64,000 nucleotides of DNA from an uncultured Saprospiraceae bacterium (lineage in GTDB: Bacteria; Bacteroidota; Bacteroidia; Chitinophagales; Saprospiraceae), in the NCBI GenBank assembly GCA_937944245.1, contig CALDYY010000076.1:1-64000 (forward strand). Reading direction: 5' to 3'. Positions 1 to 8,646 of the stretch are shown one piece after another. Under the pieces are notes generated by a model. That model ran no database searches and was not told the DNA's origin. It saw only the letters and a program-made list of their open reading frames with translations. The number at the start of each line of letters is the position of its first letter. The first letter of the stretch is position 1. A program made the position numbers and the translations under genes.

Positions 1-20
1 AAACTAAAATTAATTAAAGC

Positions 21-794
21 ATGCGCCCTACATTTATCGTATTGTGTGTTGCCGCTATGGCTATGTTAACATCATGTGTTTCAAAGAAGAAATTTAATGA
101 GCTAACAGAAGAAAGAAACCGTTTGGCTCAAAATTTAGAAGAGACACAACGTCAAATCAAATCTTTACAAGAAGAGCAGGCAAAAACGACTGCTGAATTT
201 GAAAAGACAAAGGGAGAACTTAACGGAAAAATTACTTCACTTCAATCTGAAGTGGAGGCAGCTAAAAGAGATGCTGCTAATGCTCAAAGTATGTTAGCAG
301 AGAAAGACAAAAAAATCAATAGCTTGACCGAAACTATTGATGCCACTTTCAACGCTTATGAATCAAGTGGATTGACTTTAGAGGAGGTAAATGATAACAT
401 TTACCTAAAAACAAACAATCCAGTATTGTTCTCAAGTGGGTCAATTGTTTTGGATAAAAACGATTTAGCGGTGATTGATCAACTAGCTGCTATTTTGAAA
501 AACAATCCAAATTTGGAGGTTATTGTAGAAGGACACACAGACAACAAAAAAATTGTTGAAGGTTCTACTTATCGTGATAACTGGGACTTGAGTTACCGTC
601 GTGCTGATGCAGTAGTTCGTCGTTTGATGAAAGCAGGTGTTAGTCCAGCACAGTTAGCTTCTTCTGCTCGTAGCGAGTACAATCCATTGATGGAAGACCA
701 AAAAACGGCTGAGGCTAGAAGTCAAAACCGTCGCGTGGTATTCCGTATTGCACCTAAAATGGGTTCTTTGTACGATGCTGCCAAAGCAAAGTAG
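21..794 (+). CDS. OmpA-family outer-membrane lipoprotein
   Basis: This is a peptidoglycan-associated lipoprotein of the OmpA/Pal type. Residues 1-18 form a lipoprotein signal peptide ending in the lipobox LTSC, so Cys19 should be lipidated. Residues about 22-105 are rich in Glu, Lys and Gln and look like a coiled coil. The OmpA C-terminal domain spans about 125-250 and contains VEGHTDNKK and the closing SQNRRVVFRI, which in this family bind diaminopimelate in the cell wall. The protein probably tethers the outer membrane to the wall. Only 20 bases precede the start in this window, so its promoter and any operon partner lie outside. A perfect hairpin follows the gene. Family assignment is firm; the specific role is inferred. 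Confidence 0.9.
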   Translation: MRPTFIVLCVAAMAMLTSCVSKKKFNELTEERNRLAQNLEETQRQIKSLQEEQAKTTAEFEKTKGELNGKITSLQSEVEAAKRDAANAQSMLAEKDKKINSLTETIDATFNAYESSGLTLEEVNDNIYLKTNNPVLFSSGSIVLDKNDLAVIDQLAAILKNNPNLEVIVEGHTDNKKIVEGSTYRDNWDLSYRRADAVVRRLMKAGVSPAQLASSARSEYNPLMEDQKTAEARSQNRRVVFRIAPKMGSLYDAAKAK

Positions 795-832
795 TGAGAT
801 AAGCAAAACAAACTTTATCAAGCTAATTTAAT

Positions 833-860
833 AAAGAGCAATACTTACGTATTGCTCTTT
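833..860. terminator. Bidirectional terminator hairpin
   Basis: A perfect 12-bp stem (AAAGAGCAATAC and its complement) closes a 4-nt loop. It lies between two convergent genes, the OmpA lipoprotein and the site-2 protease. A-rich sequence on the left and T-rich sequence on the right suit termination in both directions. Confidence 0.8.
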
Positions 861-869
861 AAATTATGT

Positions 870-1964
870 TTACTTATTTTTGTTTGATTGTTCAAAATAT
901 TTGTTAATACTATCTTCATCTATAATACCCACAAATTTATTTCCTTCCATTATTGGTACAATAGGGAATTGTTCTCGTTGCATTACCTGCATGACTTCTA
1001 GAAAAGAGTGATTAACATTCATCGGTAAAAATAAATCATTCATATAATTTCCCACCAATCCATCTACTTCGCCCTGTTCTTGCGCTTCCCGTAAAAAAAG
1101 TTGGTGTAGCACTCCTATTGGTTGGTCTTGTTCATTAACAATGATAAAATGCTTTTCTTTCTTAATTTCAGCAACAGCTAAAACAGTACGAATGGTATCC
1201 TCTAGTTCTAACTTAGTAAAGTCTGTTTTCATTACTTCTTTCACTGTCACTTTTTTTAGTGCTTCTTCACTTTTTATACTCCGATATTCTTGAAGTGCAG
1301 AAAAAAAGATGAATACACCTAATAAAGCAAAAACAGGACTTTGTAGTGGATAAATACTAGCAACAACAAAGGCCACAGCAAATATTTGACCAACAATAGC
1401 AGCTATTTTAGTAGCCTTTTCTCTCCCCAAACGTATGGCAAGCAAAGAGCGCAATATTCTTCCTCCATCCATCGGAAAGGCTGGTAGAAGGTTGAATAGT
1501 GCTAACATGATATTAAGCGAAATGAGATAAGGTACAAATGTTGTAGATACAATCCCTTCACCTTCAACCATTTCTTTTTGTACACTATCCATAGAAATCC
1601 AAAAAAAATATGGACTTAATAGTATGGCAATGGCAATGTTAACCAATGGTCCGGCAGCAGCTACTAATAGCTCTTGGACTGGTTTTTCAGGTAGCTTATC
1701 TAAACGCGCCACGCCGCCAATAGGAAGCAATACAATGTCTTTTGTACCAACACCATATCTTCTTGCGGTAAGTGCATGTCCATACTCGTGAAGTACAACA
1801 CAAAAAAATATAGAAAACATTAGTAGTGTAAGCCAAACAATCCCTATCACATCCAAACCACTAGAATAACCAGAAATGATTATCCAAACAATTAGTAATG
1901 CAAATGACCAGTGTATTAGAACAGGAATGCCGAAAAGTTTTGCTATCTGGAAAGTACCACGCAT
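870..1964 (-). CDS. Site-2 protease (M50) with C-terminal CBS pair
   Basis: This is an intramembrane zinc metalloprotease of the M50/site-2 protease family. The HExxH motif HEYGH is at residues 59-63, inside a hydrophobic segment. The third ligand region FPMDGGRILRSLLA corresponds to the family's NPDG-type motif. Several membrane helices fill residues 10-230. From about 240 to the end are two CBS motifs, including IIVNEQDQPIGVLHQ and FPIVPIMEGNKFVGIIDED, which usually bind adenosyl nucleotides. This M50-CBS layout is the Rip3/SpoIVFB-like subgroup. The acyl-CoA dehydrogenase gene ends 58 bases upstream on the same strand, so the two may be co-transcribed. The substrate cannot be told from sequence; no anti-sigma factor is nearby. 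Confidence 0.9.
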   Translation of the reverse strand: MRGTFQIAKLFGIPVLIHWSFALLIVWIIISGYSSGLDVIGIVWLTLLMFSIFFCVVLHEYGHALTARRYGVGTKDIVLLPIGGVARLDKLPEKPVQELLVAAAGPLVNIAIAILLSPYFFWISMDSVQKEMVEGEGIVSTTFVPYLISLNIMLALFNLLPAFPMDGGRILRSLLAIRLGREKATKIAAIVGQIFAVAFVVASIYPLQSPVFALLGVFIFFSALQEYRSIKSEEALKKVTVKEVMKTDFTKLELEDTIRTVLAVAEIKKEKHFIIVNEQDQPIGVLHQLFLREAQEQGEVDGLVGNYMNDLFLPMNVNHSFLEVMQVMQREQFPIVPIMEGNKFVGIIDEDSINKYFEQSNKNK

Positions 1965-2022
1965 GAAAGTTATTTATGTGAGTAATTCAAACAGCAAAAC
2001 CCTTAGACTTGTTTCCGTATTT

Positions 2023-3204
2023 CTAAGCAAACTGTTCTCCTGCTAAAATTGGAATATACAACTGTCCTTTCAAAATATTTCTTGAAATAACTATGCGCTG
2101 CACTTCGGAAGTACCTTCGTAAATTTGCGTAATTTTTGCATCGCGCATAAGTCGCTCTACATGATATTCCTTCACAAAGCCATATCCACCATGCACTTGA
2201 ACTGCCTCGACCGTATGTCGCATAGCAACTTCCGAAGCGTATAATTTTGCCATTGAGCTAGCCGCATCGTAGTCTATACCTCTATCCTTCATCCAACCAG
2301 CACGATATACCATTAAGCGAGCTGCTTCAATTTCGGTTGCCATATCCGCCAATTTAAAGGCAATGGCTTGATGTTGGCTAATTGGTTTCCCAAAGGCTTC
2401 TCTTTGCTTAGAATAATCCACAGACAATTCATAAGCCCCAGCGGCGATACCTAATGCTTGTGCAGCAATACCTATCCGACCTCCAGAAAGTGTTTTCATA
2501 GCAAATTTGAATCCAAATCCATCCTCGCCTATTCTATTTTCTTTTGGCACTTTTACGTCAGAATACATAATGCTGTGAGTGTCTGACGAGCGAATGCCCA
2601 GTTTGTCTTCTTTTGCACCAACACTAACGCCTTGCCAATCAGATTCTACAATTAAAACATTAATGCCTCTATATCCTGCTGCTGCATCAGTTTGAGCGAT
2701 AACTAAATGTACCTTCGATGTTCCTCCATTAGTAATCCAATTTTTTGTACCATTGAGTAAGTAATAATCACCCATATCTATGGCTGTGGTACGTTGACTA
2801 GTTGCATCGCTACCTGCTTCGGGTTCGGAGAGGCAAAAAGAACCAATCCATTCACCAGTGGCTAACTTAGGCAAATATTTTGCCTTTTGCTCTGCTGTTC
2901 CAAATGTCTCAATACCCCAGCAAACTAAAGAGTTATTGACAGACATAATGACAGAGCAGGAATTATCTACTTTGGAAATTTCTTCCATTGCTAAGATGTA
3001 AGATAGGGTATCCATACCGCCGCCACCATATTCAGGCGATACCATCATCCCCATAAAGCCCAATTCTCCCATTCTTTGGACTTGTTGTTTCGGATATAGC
3101 ATTTTTGAATCACGCTCAATTACGCCTTCTTTTAGTTCTTTTTGAGCAAATTCTCTCGCCGCTTCTTGAACAGCAAGATGTTCTTCCGATAAGTTAAAAT
3201 ACAT
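2023..3204 (-). CDS. Acyl-CoA dehydrogenase
   Basis: This FAD-dependent acyl-CoA dehydrogenase introduces the alpha-beta double bond in acyl-CoA during beta-oxidation or branched-chain catabolism. At 393 residues it has the usual length for a short-chain or branched-chain type enzyme. Family signatures are visible: CLSEPEAGSDATS near residue 125, and the C-terminal QIYEGTSEVQRIVISR block with the glutamate that serves as catalytic base in butyryl-CoA dehydrogenases. It matches the soluble tetrameric group. Chain-length preference cannot be read reliably. The gene precedes the site-2 protease on the same strand. A 14-bp perfect palindrome lies 25 bases upstream of the start and could be an operator or 5' UTR hairpin. 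Confidence 0.92.
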   Translation of the reverse strand: MYFNLSEEHLAVQEAAREFAQKELKEGVIERDSKMLYPKQQVQRMGELGFMGMMVSPEYGGGGMDTLSYILAMEEISKVDNSCSVIMSVNNSLVCWGIETFGTAEQKAKYLPKLATGEWIGSFCLSEPEAGSDATSQRTTAIDMGDYYLLNGTKNWITNGGTSKVHLVIAQTDAAAGYRGINVLIVESDWQGVSVGAKEDKLGIRSSDTHSIMYSDVKVPKENRIGEDGFGFKFAMKTLSGGRIGIAAQALGIAAGAYELSVDYSKQREAFGKPISQHQAIAFKLADMATEIEAARLMVYRAGWMKDRGIDYDAASSMAKLYASEVAMRHTVEAVQVHGGYGFVKEYHVERLMRDAKITQIYEGTSEVQRIVISRNILKGQLYIPILAGEQFA

Positions 3205-3228
3205 ATGCTGTGAATTTTTTTACAATTT

Positions 3229-3242
3229 AGCGAAATTTCGCT
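3229..3242. repeat. 14-bp palindrome upstream of acyl-CoA dehydrogenase
   Basis: AGCGAAATTTCGCT equals its own reverse complement. It sits 25 bases upstream of the minus-strand acyl-CoA dehydrogenase start. It could bind a dimeric repressor of the TetR type that often controls fatty-acid degradation, or fold as a small 5' UTR hairpin. A one-base variant occurs at 54687-54700. Confidence 0.4.
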
Positions 3243-3478
3243 GATTTAGCAACAAAATAAAAGAATGTTTTTTAAAAATGACATTTTTAAAGGTTAATTT
3301 GTTCTTTAGAACACAGTTTTATACTAAGTAAAATAGAAATTAATGGCAAAAGTATTTCAGTTCAAGCTATGATTTCGATTTAGATTAAAAACAAATTGAT
3401 TCCTTTTATTCATATTTTGGAGTTGTTTATTAATAGTGGTTACTTTTTTTGCTATCATTATTAAAAATCTTCATCATA

Positions 3479-4219
3479 ATGGAAAAAGTGATTTGGGAAA
3501 AGGCTTTGATTATCTCTAAGAAAAAATGGACTCATAAATATCAAGATTACTTAGGGGAGTTTGTCTATGGTGGCATAGATGGTTGTGTGACTACTTTCGC
3601 AGTAGTGGCAGGCTCTGTGGGGGCTGGATTGAGTTCAGGCGTTATTCTCATTTTAGGCTTTGCTAATCTGTTAGCGGATGGTTTTGCGATGTCCGTAGGA
3701 GCATATCTTTCCAGTAAATCAGTACGCGATAATTACTTAAAGCACCTCCGCATGGAATATGATGCTATTGATGAAAACCCCATAGCCAAGAAAGCACAAG
3801 TGCGCAAGGTATATAAGGAAAAAGGGTTCAGTGGGCAATTATTAGAGCAGGTTGTAGAAACTTTAGTGAGCGATAAAGACTGTTGGGCGCAAGTTATTAT
3901 GAAAGAAGAAATGGAGATGATTCCAGAGCAAAAGTCCCCATTTTGGATTGGTGCTACAACTTACATGGCGTTTATTTCAGTTGGAATCATTCCCCTGTTA
4001 CTTTATGTGTATGATTATTTTTTTCATTTCTCTGGCAACACTTTCATTAGCACTTGTTTGTTCACCTCTTTAGGCTTTGTTTTTGTTGGGATGCTCAAAA
4101 CTTATGTCACAGAAACTAATCCACTAAAGGGAATAACAGAAACACTCGTTTTAGGTGCTACTGCGGCTGGAGTAGCCTACTTATTGGGATTTGTGTTAGA
4201 GAAATTTATTGTTATCTAA
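3479..4219 (+). CDS. VIT1/CCC1-family iron/manganese transporter
   Basis: This membrane protein belongs to the VIT1/CCC1 family, which exports Fe(II) or Mn(II) from the cytoplasm. The family signature [27 protein letters not shown] is visible near the N-terminus, followed by [19 protein letters not shown]. Acidic residues in the central cytoplasmic part ([10 protein letters not shown]) match the metal-binding helices of the family. About five membrane helices are expected: two before the cytoplasmic part and three after. The ORF track begins at TTG 3449, but the ATG at 3479 (MEKVIWEK) is more likely because the first ten residues add nothing conserved. A Dps gene starts 56 bases downstream, which points to iron detoxification. 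Confidence 0.88.
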   Translation: MEKVIWEKALIISKKKWTHKYQDYLGEFVYGGIDGCVTTFAVVAGSVGAGLSSGVILILGFANLLADGFAMSVGAYLSSKSVRDNYLKHLRMEYDAIDENPIAKKAQVRKVYKEKGFSGQLLEQVVETLVSDKDCWAQVIMKEEMEMIPEQKSPFWIGATTYMAFISVGIIPLLLYVYDYFFHFSGNTFISTCLFTSLGFVFVGMLKTYVTETNPLKGITETLVLGATAAGVAYLLGFVLEKFIVI

Positions 4220-4275
4220 ACTGCTTGTCGTTTATAGTTGTTATATGTTTATTATTTCAAAAATTAAGAAGCATT

Positions 4276-4767
4276 ATGTCTGCACGATTATATACTACCC
4301 CAATTAACATAGGTTTATCAGAAGAGACTAGAGTTAAGGTCAGCAATGTATTGCAAATCTTATTAGCTGATGAGCATTTATTGTATTTAAAATCTAGAAA
4401 TTTTCATTGGAATGTACAAGGAATGGCATTTGTCCCTTTACATGAACTTTTTGAAAATCAGTATAATAAACTTGCTGAATTAATTGATGATGTTGCAGAG
4501 CGCATCAGAAGTTTAGGCTTTTTCGCAGAAGGATCAATGGTATCTTTCCAGCGATTGACTAGATTAGAAGAATCTGGACATTTAGAAGGTAACGCGCAAG
4601 CTATGATTACCCAATTACTCAATGACCATGAACAAATTATTAAATATTTGCGTGAAGACGCGCTATTCGTAGAAGAACTTGGCGATGAAGGTTCAGTAGA
4701 TTTTTTGATTGGTTTGATGCAGGAACATGAAAAAATGGCTTGGATGTTGAGGGTTCATATTGCGTAG
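4276..4767 (+). CDS. dps: Dps family ferritin-like protein
   Basis: Dps proteins form dodecameric shells that oxidise and store iron and protect DNA from Fenton damage. The inter-subunit ferroxidase residues are recognisable in FHWNVQG, LHELFENQY and LIDDVAERIRSLG. The ORF track starts at TTG 4225, but the ATG at 4276 (MSARLYTT) gives a normal Dps length of 163 residues, so it is preferred. The preceding gene is a VIT/CCC1-type metal exporter, making a two-gene iron module. A short convergent hairpin follows the stop codon. Whether it binds DNA is unclear, since the N-terminal tail has few positive charges. Confidence 0.93.
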   Translation: MSARLYTTPINIGLSEETRVKVSNVLQILLADEHLLYLKSRNFHWNVQGMAFVPLHELFENQYNKLAELIDDVAERIRSLGFFAEGSMVSFQRLTRLEESGHLEGNAQAMITQLLNDHEQIIKYLREDALFVEELGDEGSVDFLIGLMQEHEKMAWMLRVHIA

Positions 4768-4771
4768 TCAT

Positions 4772-4797
4772 TTGGTTTAATTAACTTTTTAAACCGA
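4772..4797. terminator. Convergent terminator hairpin after dps
   Basis: GGTTTAA pairs with TTAAACC (extended by two weaker pairs) around an 8-nt loop. It fills the 33-bp gap between dps and the convergent lipoprotein gene. The stem is AT-rich, so its strength is uncertain. Confidence 0.5.
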
Positions 4798-4800
4798 TAG

Positions 4801-5223
4801 CTATTTTACTTGAACCTTGTTCAGTGCAGCGTAGTAAATCAAGAACCACTCATCAGATAGTTTAGCAAAGCGACGCTCCATGCCATATTCCTCATTTTCG
4901 TGGATGATGTACTCAATAATAAACTTGTCGTCCATCGCTTGAAAACGCCTAGTAAATTCTCCTTTCAGGTCAATAGGATGATGCATTTCCCAACTTTCTT
5001 GTTCCCATCTGAAATTCTTGGGCTTTTCTAGAGATAAGTCTGATGGTAGCCCTTGAAGTGGAAAAGTAATATGCTCTATTTGGAATAAACTATCCGAATG
5101 AAATTGTTCATAAAATGTCATAAAATCAGTAAATGCTTCTGAAGTATGTGTTTCTTCAGAAGCATTTTTGCAAGCACAAATTGTAGTGCAACAGAAAAAA
5201 AACAGCAAAAATCTATTCATCAA
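4801..5223 (-). CDS. Small lipoprotein, DUF4348-like
   Basis: This is a 140-residue predicted lipoprotein of unknown function. Residues 1-17 are hydrophobic and end at a lipobox-like ICAC, with Cys18 as the likely lipidated residue. The mature part contains FTDFMTFYEQFHSDSLFQIEHITFPL, a pattern resembling the Bacteroidota DUF4348 family. That match is from memory of the family pattern and is not certain. It starts 12 bases after the hemD stop on the same strand, so it is probably the last gene of the hemC-hemD operon, but nothing in its sequence links it to haem. It ends opposite dps with a small shared hairpin. Confidence 0.65.
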   Translation of the reverse strand: MMNRFLLFFFCCTTICACKNASEETHTSEAFTDFMTFYEQFHSDSLFQIEHITFPLQGLPSDLSLEKPKNFRWEQESWEMHHPIDLKGEFTRRFQAMDDKFIIEYIIHENEEYGMERRFAKLSDEWFLIYYAALNKVQVK

Positions 5224-5235
5224 ACTTGTTTCTAT

Positions 5236-5916
5236 TTAGTTCGATAGTCCAATTACTTTTTGGGCTAGACAACGTTCTGTGGGACGTTCGCTAATAGCAA
5301 TTTCATTTAAGCCCATTCTTCTCAGTGCAGCAGCAGTGGTTTCGCCAATAGCTACAATTTTTTGATGTGGTTGTATTCCATGTTTATTGAAATACGCCTC
5401 TACATTTAGAGGACTGGTGAAAACTAAAAAATGTTGACTTAACATACGGCAATCAGTTTTTGGCAAATTAATATAAACAATCAAATTTAAGCATTTAATT
5501 CTGTTCTGTATTTTTTTCTCAATAGAATGCTTTGAATTTAACGCACAAGGAAACAAAACAGTTTCTTCTTGAACTAGATTTATAAATTGTGATGCCGTTG
5601 TTTCCGGATTGCCAGAACCGATAAAATGAGGAGTGAAACCATATTTACTTAGCGACTTTGCAGTTTCCTCCCCTATTGTACCAAACTTAACGTAAAAAAG
5701 TTCATTTTGTGTTGCTATTTTATTAAAACTTTCCATAAAAAACTCAACGCCTTTTTTACTGTAAAAAAATATCCAGTCGGTTTTAGGAACGACGCTGAAT
5801 GGAACGGGTCGGAAATCAACTAATGATTCACCCGCTACATCAAAACCTTCCGCTTTTAAAATGGTATTGAATACACTATCCGCACTTAATTTTCTACTAA
5901 TGAATACACTTTTCAT
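5236..5916 (-). CDS. hemD: Uroporphyrinogen-III synthase
   Basis: HemD cyclises hydroxymethylbilane and inverts ring D to give uroporphyrinogen III, the branch point to haem and siroheme. The family is poorly conserved, but the bilobed pattern is visible. The N-terminal part begins SVFISRKLSADS, the middle contains KFGTIGEETAKSLSKYGF, and the C-terminal lobe has QKIVAIGETTAAALRRMGL followed by ISERPTERCLAQKVI. Length (226) is somewhat shorter than the usual 240-260. The start overlaps the hemC stop in ATGA, which indicates translational coupling. Assignment rests on both sequence and the hemC neighbour. Confidence 0.9.
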   Translation of the reverse strand: MKSVFISRKLSADSVFNTILKAEGFDVAGESLVDFRPVPFSVVPKTDWIFFYSKKGVEFFMESFNKIATQNELFYVKFGTIGEETAKSLSKYGFTPHFIGSGNPETTASQFINLVQEETVLFPCALNSKHSIEKKIQNRIKCLNLIVYINLPKTDCRMLSQHFLVFTSPLNVEAYFNKHGIQPHQKIVAIGETTAAALRRMGLNEIAISERPTERCLAQKVIGLSN

Positions 5917-6815
5917 GCCTTTAACGCTTCGACTACACTTTCAGCCAAATGATAAGCCGTAGAAGTGGAAAGTTGTACCCGTTTTAGAGGGCTATCCCAT
6001 GTATCTGCTTTGGCAGCCCAAACATGATAGTTGCCCATTGTATCTTGTTTGCAATACACGCCCAGAGGCATATGGCAACCACCTTCCATCAGGTTTAGCA
6101 CTTTTCTTTCCACATTTGTTACTTGCGCTACTTCTGCATGATGGAGTTGTTTGAATATGCGGCGGGTATCCAAATCTGTTTCGTTAGTTTGATAAGCTAG
6201 TACACCTTGTGCTGGCGCAGGAATAAACTCGCGCGGGTCAAATTTAAGGACGAAAAAATGTTCAAGATTTAAGTTCAGTCTTGTAATACCTGCTGCTGCC
6301 AACAAAATAGCATCAAATTGACCTTCTTCTAGTTTTTTCAAACGAGTAGGTACATTCCCTCGAATATCTTTTAATTCAACATCTGGTCTAAAATAAAGCA
6401 TTTGCGACTTTCGACGCGCTGAAGAAGTACCTACGATAGCGTTAGGTTTCATCTTTAGCATTTCTTTCATCTCTACTGCCTCTTTTCTAACAATCAACCA
6501 ATCCACAGGGTCTTCTCGGTAAGAAACTGCTGTTACAACTAGACCTTCAGGAGCATTCGTGGGCAAGTCTTTCATAGAATGAACTGCTACGTCAATATCA
6601 CCTCTAAGTAGTTGGTCTTCAATTTCTTTAGTAAAAAATCCCTTTCCTTCAATTTTATCAAAACTCAAATGCTGAATGTCATCACCTTTAGTCTTAATAA
6701 TTTTCAGTTCTGATGCTACCCCAATTTCTTGTAATTGCTTTTGAAGAAAGTGAGCTTGCCAAAGTGCTAATTCACTTCCTCTAGTCCCAATTCTTAATAT
6801 TTTGTTCGTTCCCAA
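5913..6815 (-). CDS. hemC: Porphobilinogen deaminase
   Basis: HemC (hydroxymethylbilane synthase) polymerises four porphobilinogens in the cytoplasm. The N-terminus LRIGTRGSELALWQA is typical. The catalytic aspartate lies in the VHSMKDLPT region, and substrate-binding arginines are in VGTSSARRKSQML and RGNVPTRL. The cysteine that carries the dipyrromethane cofactor is in EGGCHMPLG. Length is normal at 300 residues. It is the first gene of a minus-strand operon with hemD and a small lipoprotein. It is divergent from a siroheme-type dehydrogenase gene, so tetrapyrrole genes flank one shared control region. Confidence 0.96.
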   Translation of the reverse strand: MGTNKILRIGTRGSELALWQAHFLQKQLQEIGVASELKIIKTKGDDIQHLSFDKIEGKGFFTKEIEDQLLRGDIDVAVHSMKDLPTNAPEGLVVTAVSYREDPVDWLIVRKEAVEMKEMLKMKPNAIVGTSSARRKSQMLYFRPDVELKDIRGNVPTRLKKLEEGQFDAILLAAAGITRLNLNLEHFFVLKFDPREFIPAPAQGVLAYQTNETDLDTRRIFKQLHHAEVAQVTNVERKVLNLMEGGCHMPLGVYCKQDTMGNYHVWAAKADTWDSPLKRVQLSTSTAYHLAESVVEALKA

Positions 6816-7027
6816 AAAAAACTAATTTATTGTTTCTGCAAATCAACAAAAAAACAGTCTATTGGACGATGAATAATCTAAAAATTTTCTTGAAACTAAA
6901 TATTAGAATTTCAGGCAGATGCAAGTCAATAACGAACTGATAGTTGAACAAATTGTTGTTGCATTTTAACATGTTCGATAGCGTCATAATAATTTTATCC
7001 ACTTTAAACATAAATACTCAAAGGTCA

Positions 7028-7639
7028 ATGAACTACTTATCAGAAAATAATGGCAATACACTCTTTCCTGTTTTTTTAAAACTGCATCATTTGCATACCT
7101 TATTAGTAGGTGGTGGAAACGTAGCTTTGGAAAAACTAGAAGCCCTACTACGAAATGCACCTCTGGCGAAGGTAACCATCGTGGCAGATGAAGTGCGCAG
7201 ACCTGAAATATGGGATTTAGTAGCCCAACATCCTAATGTGGTGTTGCTAGAGCGAAATTTTGAAATGAGTGATTTAGAGAATAAAGATTTAGTGATTTGT
7301 GCTACGGATAATCGAGCATTACATGAAGCAATCAAATTAGAAACTGAAAAACGCTCCTTATTGACCAATGTTGCTGATACCCCTGATTTATGCGATTTTT
7401 ACCTTTGCTCAATCGTGAAAAGGGGCGATTTGAAAATTGGTATTTCAACCAATGGTAAATCCCCTACCTTAGCTAAGCGAATGCGCGAATATTTGAACGA
7501 AACGCTACCCGATACCGCAGAAATACAAACACTATTGAACAATTTGAAGGCAGTGCGCGATAAATTAGGTGGTGATTTTGACTATAAAGTGCAAAAATTA
7601 AATGAAATTACCGCCTCTTGGCTAGAAGAAAAAATTTGA
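7028..7639 (+). CDS. Precorrin-2 dehydrogenase / siroheme ferrochelatase
   Basis: This protein belongs to the SirC/Met8/CysG N-terminal family. It oxidises precorrin-2 to sirohydrochlorin with NAD and may insert iron. A Rossmann motif VGGGNVALEKLEALL lies near residue 30, followed by CATDNRALHEAI and CDFYLCSIVKRGDLKIGISTNG, all typical of the family. There is no fused uroporphyrinogen methyltransferase domain, so that enzyme must be encoded elsewhere. The ORF track begins at TTG 6944, but ATG 7028 (MNYLSENNG) gives 203 residues, a normal size. Guanylate kinase follows after 19 bases. Its location opposite hemC-hemD fits siroheme supply for sulfite or nitrite reductase. Confidence 0.87.
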   Translation: MNYLSENNGNTLFPVFLKLHHLHTLLVGGGNVALEKLEALLRNAPLAKVTIVADEVRRPEIWDLVAQHPNVVLLERNFEMSDLENKDLVICATDNRALHEAIKLETEKRSLLTNVADTPDLCDFYLCSIVKRGDLKIGISTNGKSPTLAKRMREYLNETLPDTAEIQTLLNNLKAVRDKLGGDFDYKVQKLNEITASWLEEKI

Positions 7640-7658
7640 AAACTGTTATTCTTACTCG

Positions 7659-8228
7659 ATGAATAAATTACTTGTTTTTACAGCACCTTCTGGTGCAGGA
7701 AAGACTACCATTGTTAAGCATTTGCTGAAAAAATACGACCAACTTGCTTTCTCTGTTTCTGCTACCACACGCCCTATGCGCCCAAACGAAGTGAATGGAA
7801 AGGACTATTATTTCCTAAGTTCCGAAGCCTTTAAAGCAAAGATAGCAGAAGGAGCATTCTTAGAGTGGGAAGAGGTATATGCAGGGCGTTTTTATGGCAC
7901 TTTAAGAAAAGAAGTAGAGCGACTATGGAAGGACGATAAATGTGTCGTATTTGATATTGATGTAAAAGGTGCTACCAACATAAAATCGGCTTTTCCAAAG
8001 GAAACCCTTGCAATATTTGTAAAACCACCCTCTTTTCAAGCATTGGTTAGCCGCTTGGAAATGCGTCGAACGGAGGATACAGAAAGTTTTGCAATGCGCA
8101 TACAGAAAGCAAAAGAAGAATTACTGTTTGAGCATAGTTTTGATTCTGTTTTGGTGAACGATGAACTGACCACAACGTTAAGTGTTGCAGAAAGATTGGT
8201 AGAGCAATTTTTAGCAAAAAAACGATAA
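7659..8228 (+). CDS. gmk: Guanylate kinase
   Basis: Gmk phosphorylates GMP to GDP using ATP in the cytoplasm. The P-loop APSGAGKTT is at residues 9-17, and the GMP-binding region has SATTRPMRPNEVNGKDYYFLS with the conserved arginine and tyrosine. The later VVFDIDVKGATNIK motif is also characteristic. Length of 189 residues is standard. The stop codon overlaps the start of apaG by one base (TAATG), which suggests translational coupling. The preceding siroheme gene is 19 bases away, so these genes likely form one transcript. Confidence 0.96.
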   Translation: MNKLLVFTAPSGAGKTTIVKHLLKKYDQLAFSVSATTRPMRPNEVNGKDYYFLSSEAFKAKIAEGAFLEWEEVYAGRFYGTLRKEVERLWKDDKCVVFDIDVKGATNIKSAFPKETLAIFVKPPSFQALVSRLEMRRTEDTESFAMRIQKAKEELLFEHSFDSVLVNDELTTTLSVAERLVEQFLAKKR

Positions 8229-8632
8229 TGGATAACGATAACTATATGGAAACACTTATCACCAAAGATATAAAAATTAGTGTAGAGGCATTTTATAGCG
8301 AGGAATACTCCAAACCGTCGCTACGTGAATTCATTTTTACTTACCAAGTCACTATCCAGAATTTGGGTGCATTTACCGTGCAACTCCTCAATCGGCACTG
8401 GTTTATTTTCGATACTGCTGGTTTTCTGCGCGAAGTGCAAGGTGATGGCGTAGTGGGTGAGCAGCCTATTTTGCAGCCCGGCGAATCCTATAATTATCAA
8501 TCATGGTCGAATTTAAGTACAGAAATAGGGAAAATGTATGGCTACTACACCATGAGAGAGACCGCTCGCAAACAACAATTCAAAGCGTTAATTCCTGAAT
8601 TTGATTTAATCGCCCCATTCAAATTAAATTAA
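8228..8632 (+). CDS. apaG: ApaG domain protein
   Basis: ApaG proteins are small immunoglobulin-like beta-sandwich proteins. The bacterial ones are linked to divalent cation handling and Ap4A metabolism, although the biochemical role is unsettled. The sequence ITKDIKISVEAFY, then FTYQVTIQNLG, RHWFIFDTAG, VQGDGVVGEQPILQPGESYNYQSWSNL and GYYTM follows the family order closely. The annotated start overlaps the gmk stop; a second ATG at 8246 (METLITK) would match typical ApaG N-termini better and is a fair alternative. It is followed after 14 bases by an MFS transporter gene on the same strand. Confidence 0.92.
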   Translation: MDNDNYMETLITKDIKISVEAFYSEEYSKPSLREFIFTYQVTIQNLGAFTVQLLNRHWFIFDTAGFLREVQGDGVVGEQPILQPGESYNYQSWSNLSTEIGKMYGYYTMRETARKQQFKALIPEFDLIAPFKLN

Positions 8633-8646
8633 TCCACTCAAAAAAA

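Noticed and set aside
6944-7027. 28-codon extension of the siroheme dehydrogenase from TTG 6944
   Set aside because: It lacks conserved residues; ATG 7028 gives normal family length.
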